From assembly GCF_000194155.1 (NCBI RefSeq), contig NZ_GL877880.1:7030-71029 (forward strand): a stretch of DNA of 64,000 nucleotides, written 5' to 3'. Made by a program: the position numbers and the translations under genes. The notes under the pieces were generated by a model. It worked only from the letters and a program-made list of their open reading frames with translations, was not told the DNA's origin and searched no databases. This DNA is from Saccharopolyspora spinosa NRRL 18395 (GTDB lineage Bacteria; Actinomycetota; Actinomycetes; Mycobacteriales; Pseudonocardiaceae). Shown piece after piece: positions 58,975-64,000 of the stretch (its first letter is position 1; each line of letters opens with the position of its first letter).

Positions 58975-61032
58975 TCAGCGGTCGGCGAGGCGCAGCAGGA
59001 AGTCGCCGCTGTCGGTGAGTTCGACGGTGGCGCCAGTGGGCACGTAAACCGTGGTGTCGGGCTCCTCCAGCAGGCACGGACCGGTCGCTTGACCGAGCGC
59101 ACCGAACCCGCGGTGCACGTCGATCTCGACGCGCTCGCCGGTGAGCGGCTCGATCACGTCGCGGCGAGTGAGCTCGTGGCGCTCCTCGCCGGTGCCCGCG
59201 ACCTGCTCCACCGTCTGCACCTCGCTGCGGCCGATGGCCCGGACCCTCGAGTTGACCAGCAGGATCTCGGCCTCGGTCCAGGCCGTACCGGCGCCGAACT
59301 CTTCCTCGTAGTCGGCGATGAACTGGGCACGCAGCGCGTCCTTGTCCGCCTCGCCGAAGGTGCCCGCCGCCAAGCGGGTGGTGACCTCGAAGATCTGGCC
59401 CACGAACTTCATGTCCGCCTCGCGGTGCAGCTCGCGTCGGGCCTCAGGGATCCCCTCGGCCTCGAACCATGCTCGTGCGCGTTCCTCGAGGGCGGCGAAC
59501 TCCTTGTCGAGCGCCGCCGCGGGCTGGTCCATCGTCCACGGGCTCGTCTGCACCGCGGAGAACACCGAGTCGGCGTGCATGAGGCCGTGCGCTGAGAACA
59601 CCGCAGCGTCGCGCGGGATCACGACCTCGCGGACCCCTGCCTCGGCGGCGATGCTAGCGGCGAACAGCCCGCACGCGCCGCCGAAGCCGACGAGGGTGAA
59701 CTCGCGCGGATCGTGGCCGCGGTTCACGGTGATCTTGCGCAGCGCGTTGGCCATCTGCGACGTCGCCAGCCGGTACATGCCTTCGGCCGCCGCGTCCTCG
59801 GTGATGCCCAGCGGCTCGGCCACGTGCTTGCGCAGGGCAGCCCGCGCCTGGTCCTCGTACAGCGGGACGGTGCCGCCGAGGTAGTAGTCCGGGTTGATCA
59901 GCCCGAGCACGAGCGCGGCGTCGGTGACTGCGGGCCGGGCGCCGCCTTTTCCGTAACATGCCGGGCCCGGCACGGAGCCCGCGCTGTGGGGGCCGACGCG
60001 CAGCAGGTTCCGTCCGTCCACCCAGGCGAGGCTGCCGCCGCCGGCGCCGATGGTCTCGATGTCCACGGCGGTCAGGCTGGTGGGCAGGCCGCCGATCTCG
60101 GCGCGGGGCAGCAGCCGGAACTCGTCGTCGATGATGGCGGCCGCGTCGAGGCTCGTGCCGCCCATGTCCGCGGTCAGCACCCGCCGGCGGCCGAGCTGCT
60201 TGGCCAGCAGCCGGGCGCCGGTGACGCCGCCGACCGGACCGGAGTTGAACATCGAGATCGGGGCCTTGCCGGTCTCCTCCACCGACAGGAAACCGCCGTG
60301 CACCTGCATGATCTGCACCCGAGCTCGCAGCCCCCTGCTCCACAGCTCATCGGCGAGGTGGTCGAAGTGCGACGCCACGATCGGCTTCACTGCGGCGTCC
60401 AGTGCGGTGGTGACCATGCGCTCGTACTCGCGGTAGACCGGCGTCAGCCTGCTGGAGAGCGTGTACGGGATGCCCGGGTGATGCTTGTCGAGGTACTCGC
60501 CGATCGCATTTTCGTGGGCGGCATTGCGGAACGACCACAGCAGGCAGACCGCGATGGCCTCGGCGCCGGTCGCCAGCACCGCGTCCACGGTCGTGGCGAT
60601 CGTGTCCTCGGTGAGCGGGACGAGTACGTTGCCGTGCGCGTCGACCCGCTCGGCGACCTCGACGATGCGGCGACGCTCCACGATGTCTGGCGGCGGCGAC
60701 ATCTTGTGCGGGTCGCGCTCGTCTGTGCGGGCCGACCGGGCGATGCGCAGGGTGTCGCGGAAGCCCTGGGTGGTCAGCAGCCCTACGGCGGCGTACTTCT
60801 GCTCATCCACGGCGTTCGTGACGATGGTGTTGCCCAGGACGAATCGGTCGACCGCGGCGAAGAACTCGGCCTCGGTCATCCCTGCGCGCTCCCGCAACAC
60901 GCCCAGCGCGCTGAGGATCCCTGTGGTCACATCCTTGGTCGAGAACGCCTTGCCACGTATCGCGTGCCCGTCGACGATCGCCACGGCGTCGGTGAACGTG
61001 CCACCGACGTCGATGCCCACGTGAAGCGTCAT
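58975..61032 (-). CDS. Hydantoinase A/oxoprolinase-family subunit
   Basis: The 685-residue ATPase-fold protein begins MTLHVGIDVGGTFTDAVAIV. Further motifs are VLGNTIVTNAV, NSGPVGGVTGARLL, VLTADMGGTSLDAAAI and GGGSLAWVD, the nucleotide-binding core of HyuA. The C-terminal part (SSGDFLLRLADR-like end) closes the usual length. It activates the substrate with ATP for the HyuB partner. First gene of a four-gene operon divergent from a PucR regulator, its likely controller. No small gamma subunit of acetone carboxylase is present. Confidence 0.9.
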   Translation of the reverse strand: MTLHVGIDVGGTFTDAVAIVDGHAIRGKAFSTKDVTTGILSALGVLRERAGMTEAEFFAAVDRFVLGNTIVTNAVDEQKYAAVGLLTTQGFRDTLRIARSARTDERDPHKMSPPPDIVERRRIVEVAERVDAHGNVLVPLTEDTIATTVDAVLATGAEAIAVCLLWSFRNAAHENAIGEYLDKHHPGIPYTLSSRLTPVYREYERMVTTALDAAVKPIVASHFDHLADELWSRGLRARVQIMQVHGGFLSVEETGKAPISMFNSGPVGGVTGARLLAKQLGRRRVLTADMGGTSLDAAAIIDDEFRLLPRAEIGGLPTSLTAVDIETIGAGGGSLAWVDGRNLLRVGPHSAGSVPGPACYGKGGARPAVTDAALVLGLINPDYYLGGTVPLYEDQARAALRKHVAEPLGITEDAAAEGMYRLATSQMANALRKITVNRGHDPREFTLVGFGGACGLFAASIAAEAGVREVVIPRDAAVFSAHGLMHADSVFSAVQTSPWTMDQPAAALDKEFAALEERARAWFEAEGIPEARRELHREADMKFVGQIFEVTTRLAAGTFGEADKDALRAQFIADYEEEFGAGTAWTEAEILLVNSRVRAIGRSEVQTVEQVAGTGEERHELTRRDVIEPLTGERVEIDVHRGFGALGQATGPCLLEEPDTTVYVPTGATVELTDSGDFLLRLADR

Positions 61033-61230
61033 GGTCGCTGTCTCCTTTGACTGCGTCGGTGCGGATCGTTCCGGGCTGACGGATGGTATGCACGAAAGGT
61101 TCGTTTCAGGGAGACACCGTCTAACCCGCGGTGTGGACAGTACGAGCGCGAACCCGCCTAAACTATGTATCGTTGGCCCAGGATTCCCAGGACGCCCTGG
61201 GCGATCGGCACAGCGGATCGAGGTGAACCC

Positions 61231-63066
61231 GTGACGGAGACGCTCCCAGGCGACGTTATTGTCAGTCTGCTGCAAGCGGCCTCGGCTGAGCAGGAAGTCG
61301 ATGTGGACAGCCTGCTCGCCGACGTGCCCCTGTCGGAACAGGACACCACGCGGATCCGCTACGAAATCCGCCGCCTGCGCGCCACCTCGGAGCGCTGGCG
61401 ACGCCGCGGTCAGGAACTCGCGGCGCTGTTCTCCTCCGCGCGCGAGCTTGCCCAGCTTCGCGACGTCGATGAACTGCTCGGTCGGCTCGTCGAACGAGCG
61501 CACGACCTCGTCGGCACGGACGTCACCTACCTATCCGAGTTCGACGCGAAGAGCCGCGAACTCCGCGTGCGAACCACGCTCGGGACGGTCGCACCGTCGT
61601 TCCTCGGCTTGCGGGTGCCGCCCGGCGCGGGCCTGGCCAGCCAGGTGGTCGAAGGACGCCGTCCCTACTGGACGTCCAAGTACGCCGCGATGACCGAGGC
61701 CCCGCACGACTCCGCGATCGACGCCGCCGTGGCCGCGGAAGGCCTCGTGTCGCTGCTCGGCGTCCCGCTACTCGCCGGCGACGAGGTGATCGGGGTGCTG
61801 TTCGCCGCCAACCGCGTCGAGCACGCTTTCTCCCCTGAGGAGATCTCCCTGCTGTCAGCCTTTGCCGACCACGCCGCCATCGTCCTGCAGACCGCTCGCC
61901 TGCTCGCCCGTACCCAGGACTCGGCCGACGACGCCCGCCGCGCCTACGGCGAGCTCGCCCGCCACGTCGAAGCGATGGAACGGGCCAGCGACGTGCACAG
62001 CGACCTCACCAACCTCGTGCTCCAAGGCGGTCAAGCACCAGACGTCGCAACCGCGCTCGGTCGCGCCTTGCGCTGCGACGTCACGCTTCGCTCCCCCGAA
62101 CACCTCGACGGCCCCGTCGCCGACGCGGTCGACCGCAGCCGCCGCAGTGGTCGGTGCACGCCCGCGAGCGACGGCACGCACGCCGTCGCAGTCCTCGCCG
62201 GGCCGACCCTTCTGGGCGCGCTGCTGCTAGAACAGGGCGAGGTCGAGTTCGGCCCCGTCGAATTGCGCACCGCCGAACGCGCCGCTCAGATCACCGCGCT
62301 GCTCAATCTCAAGCAGGACGCCATGTTCGAGGCCGAACAGCGCGTCCGCGACGACTTGCTGGCCGACATGCTCTCCGACGACCCCGACCGCCGCGCCAAC
62401 ATCGCCACCCGTGCCCACGCACGGGGCATCCGGCTCGACGAGCTGCGGTCAGTGGTCGTGATCTCGGTGCCGGCCGAACTGCGCCGCGAGGCCGTCCGCG
62501 CCCTGCGCCGGACCGGCGGCCCGGTCGGCGAACATGCCGACCGAGTCGTGGCCATCACCTCCTACCCCGACCCAGCCACCGCGAGCGCACTCATCCACAC
62601 CGCGGTGCGCCGCGCCGTACGGGCACCCGTTCTGGCGGTCGGCGCAGGCATCGCCGACGCCACCGCCGACCTACACACCCAGGTCGACGCGGCCTCGGCG
62701 TGCGTGCGGATCCTGCCCGCACTCGGGCTGAACGACACCGCCGTCACCACCGACGAGTACCTCCCGTACACGGCCCTGTTCGGCCCAGGGGAAGCGCGCG
62801 TGACGACGTATGTGCGGCGCGTCATCGGGCCCGTGCTGGACTGGGACGCCAAACACGCGGGCAAGCTCCTGCCCACCCTCGCCGCCTACCTCGGCAACCG
62901 GATGAGCCCAGTCGCCACCGCCCGTGCACTCCACCTGCACAAGAACACCGTCCTCCAACGCCTGGAACGCACGACCGAGCTACTCGGCGAGGAATGGCAG
63001 GAGCCCGATCGGCTCTTCCGGATCACCGTCGCGGTCCGCCTCGCCACCCTAGCCAAAAGCCCATAG
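61231..63066 (+). CDS. GAF-PucR-type transcriptional activator
   Basis: The 611-residue regulator has a predicted coiled-coil linker (TTRIRYEIRRLRATSERWRR), a GAF domain (about residues 70-215, LVGTDVTYLSEFDAKSRELR, LLGVPLLAGDEVIGVLFAAN), a middle GGDEF-like CdaR domain and the C-terminal PucR helix-turn-helix (RALHLHKNTVLQRLERTTEL). Such proteins sense a small molecule and activate neighbouring catabolic genes. GTG 61231 follows GAGG. It diverges from the HyuAB operon and runs toward the HMG-CoA reductase gene, so it probably controls both. Confidence 0.88.
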   Translation: MTETLPGDVIVSLLQAASAEQEVDVDSLLADVPLSEQDTTRIRYEIRRLRATSERWRRRGQELAALFSSARELAQLRDVDELLGRLVERAHDLVGTDVTYLSEFDAKSRELRVRTTLGTVAPSFLGLRVPPGAGLASQVVEGRRPYWTSKYAAMTEAPHDSAIDAAVAAEGLVSLLGVPLLAGDEVIGVLFAANRVEHAFSPEEISLLSAFADHAAIVLQTARLLARTQDSADDARRAYGELARHVEAMERASDVHSDLTNLVLQGGQAPDVATALGRALRCDVTLRSPEHLDGPVADAVDRSRRSGRCTPASDGTHAVAVLAGPTLLGALLLEQGEVEFGPVELRTAERAAQITALLNLKQDAMFEAEQRVRDDLLADMLSDDPDRRANIATRAHARGIRLDELRSVVVISVPAELRREAVRALRRTGGPVGEHADRVVAITSYPDPATASALIHTAVRRAVRAPVLAVGAGIADATADLHTQVDAASACVRILPALGLNDTAVTTDEYLPYTALFGPGEARVTTYVRRVIGPVLDWDAKHAGKLLPTLAAYLGNRMSPVATARALHLHKNTVLQRLERTTELLGEEWQEPDRLFRITVAVRLATLAKSP

Positions 63067-63166
63067 TCCTACCGCCATCAGTGGATGATCGGCCCATTCC
63101 CGGCCGATGCGCAGCGAACTAGCGTCCTCCTCCGTACCGCAGCCACACCGAGGTGGGAGGGGCGCC

Positions 63167-64000
63167 ATGCCGCGCACCAGTCGTATCCAGGGTCTCAGGA
63201 ACCTCTCCGTCGAGGCCCGGCGCAAGTTCGTCGCCGATGCCGCCGGCATCGACCCCGCGTCGATCGCCGCCTTCGACCCCGCGCACGGCCTCGGCACCGA
63301 GCTGGCGGACCACATGATCGAGAACGTGACCGGGATCCTCGGCATCCCGCTGGGTGTCGCGACGAACTTCGTGATCAACGGCGCCGACGTGTTGGTACCG
63401 ATGGCGACCGAGGAAGCCTCCGTCGTCGCGGCGGCGAGCAACGCCGCCAAGATCGCGCGCGTGCGCGGCGGGTTCACCACGTCCTCGACCCCACCCGTCA
63501 TGCAGGCCCAGGTTCAGATCGTCGGCGTCGCTGACCCCGAGGCCGGGCGAGTACGGCTACTCGAAGCCCGCGACGAGCTGATCGCGCTCGCCAACGACCA
63601 GGACCCCAAGCTCGTCGAGTTCGGGGGTGGCGTCCGGGACATCGCGGTCCGGCTGGTCCCCTCGCGCGCCGGCACCTACGTGGTCGCGCACCTTCGGGTC
63701 GACGTTCGCGACGCTATGGGCGCCAACGCGGTCAACACGATGGCTGAGGCCGTCGCCGCCCGGGCGGCCGAGATCGCGCGCGGGAGCAGCTTGCTGCGGA
63801 TCCTCACCAACAAAGCCGATCTCCGGCTCTCCCGTGCCCGCGCGGTGTTCGACGCGGACGCGCTCGGCGGCCCCGAGGTCGTCGACAACATCATCCACGC
63901 CGCCGCCCTCGCCGAAGCCGACCCCTACCGGGCCGCCACCCACAACAAGGGGATCATGAACGGCATCACCGCCGTCGTGCTCGCCACCGGCAACGACACC
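63167..64000 (+). CDS. Degradative (class II) HMG-CoA reductase, 3' end outside the window
   Basis: The visible 278 residues of about 425 show class II features: SRIQGLRNLSVEARRKFVAD, MIENVTGILGIPLGVATNFV, PMATEEASVVAAASNAAKIA with the catalytic Glu, and VNTMAEAVAARAAEI. Class II enzymes in bacteria such as Pseudomonas mevalonii oxidise mevalonate to HMG-CoA. ATG 63167 follows GGGAGG. It lies 100 bp after the PucR gene on the same strand and is probably part of the same regulon. An HMG-CoA lyase would be expected to the right. Confidence 0.9.
   Translation, partial: MPRTSRIQGLRNLSVEARRKFVADAAGIDPASIAAFDPAHGLGTELADHMIENVTGILGIPLGVATNFVINGADVLVPMATEEASVVAAASNAAKIARVRGGFTTSSTPPVMQAQVQIVGVADPEAGRVRLLEARDELIALANDQDPKLVEFGGGVRDIAVRLVPSRAGTYVVAHLRVDVRDAMGANAVNTMAEAVAARAAEIARGSSLLRILTNKADLRLSRARAVFDADALGGPEVVDNIIHAAALAEADPYRAATHNKGIMNGITAVVLATGNDT

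Overview
The window is GC-rich actinobacterial chromosome. Mycothiol synthesis (mshD), a GlnR-type regulator, an RsiG-like anti-sigma factor, XRE/DUF397 gene pairs, RepSA-type integrative elements and GTG/TTG starts point to Pseudonocardiales, most likely Saccharopolyspora or a close relative. The genus is an inference; no rRNA lies in the window.

Layout. 1-4609 is the right end of an actinomycete integrative and conjugative element (degenerate GGDEF protein, two membrane proteins, RepSA initiator, Xis, tyrosine integrase) abutting the 3' end of tRNA-Lys(UUU). 4.9-12.3 kb is a patchy accessory zone: two paralogous DUF4232 lipoproteins, an XRE/DUF397 pair, a TetR-controlled DHA2 efflux pump, a 220-bp imperfect repeat, and two gene remnants joined head to head. 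12.7-16.6 kb holds a secreted protein and a GntR/ABC operon that share one operator. 17-22.8 kb holds a SodC-like lipoprotein, a TetR-YqeB pair, dusB with a coupled lipoprotein, and a diguanylate cyclase. 23-31.7 kb holds an LCP-family gene (frameshifted), phoU, and pstSCAB (pstC frameshifted), with PHO boxes before phoU and pstS. 31.8-37.3 kb holds mshD, an APC transporter, glnR, a hydrolase, a DUF2993 protein and a thioredoxin-like protein.

37.4-40.4 kb is a 1508-bp direct tandem duplication carrying DUF4395 and a rhodanese gene. The first rhodanese copy is cut short; the second is intact and leads into sseC. 41-48.4 kb is a conserved housekeeping block: methyltransferase, nitrobindin-like protein, DinB, PabC-like enzyme, Fur, YgfZ, RsiG-like protein and DUF3073. 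purM and purF follow on the opposite strand. 52-54.6 kb is another small accessory XRE/DUF397 module.

54.7-64 kb is a catabolic locus. A minus-strand operon (HyuA, HyuB, family III CoA-transferase, enoyl-CoA hydratase) diverges from a PucR-type regulator and a degradative HMG-CoA reductase that runs off the window. Together they suggest CoA-dependent breakdown of a branched dicarboxylate or mevalonate-like substrate. Two frameshifts, one perfect tandem duplication and several decayed genes mean either a mutated strain or assembly errors at those points.
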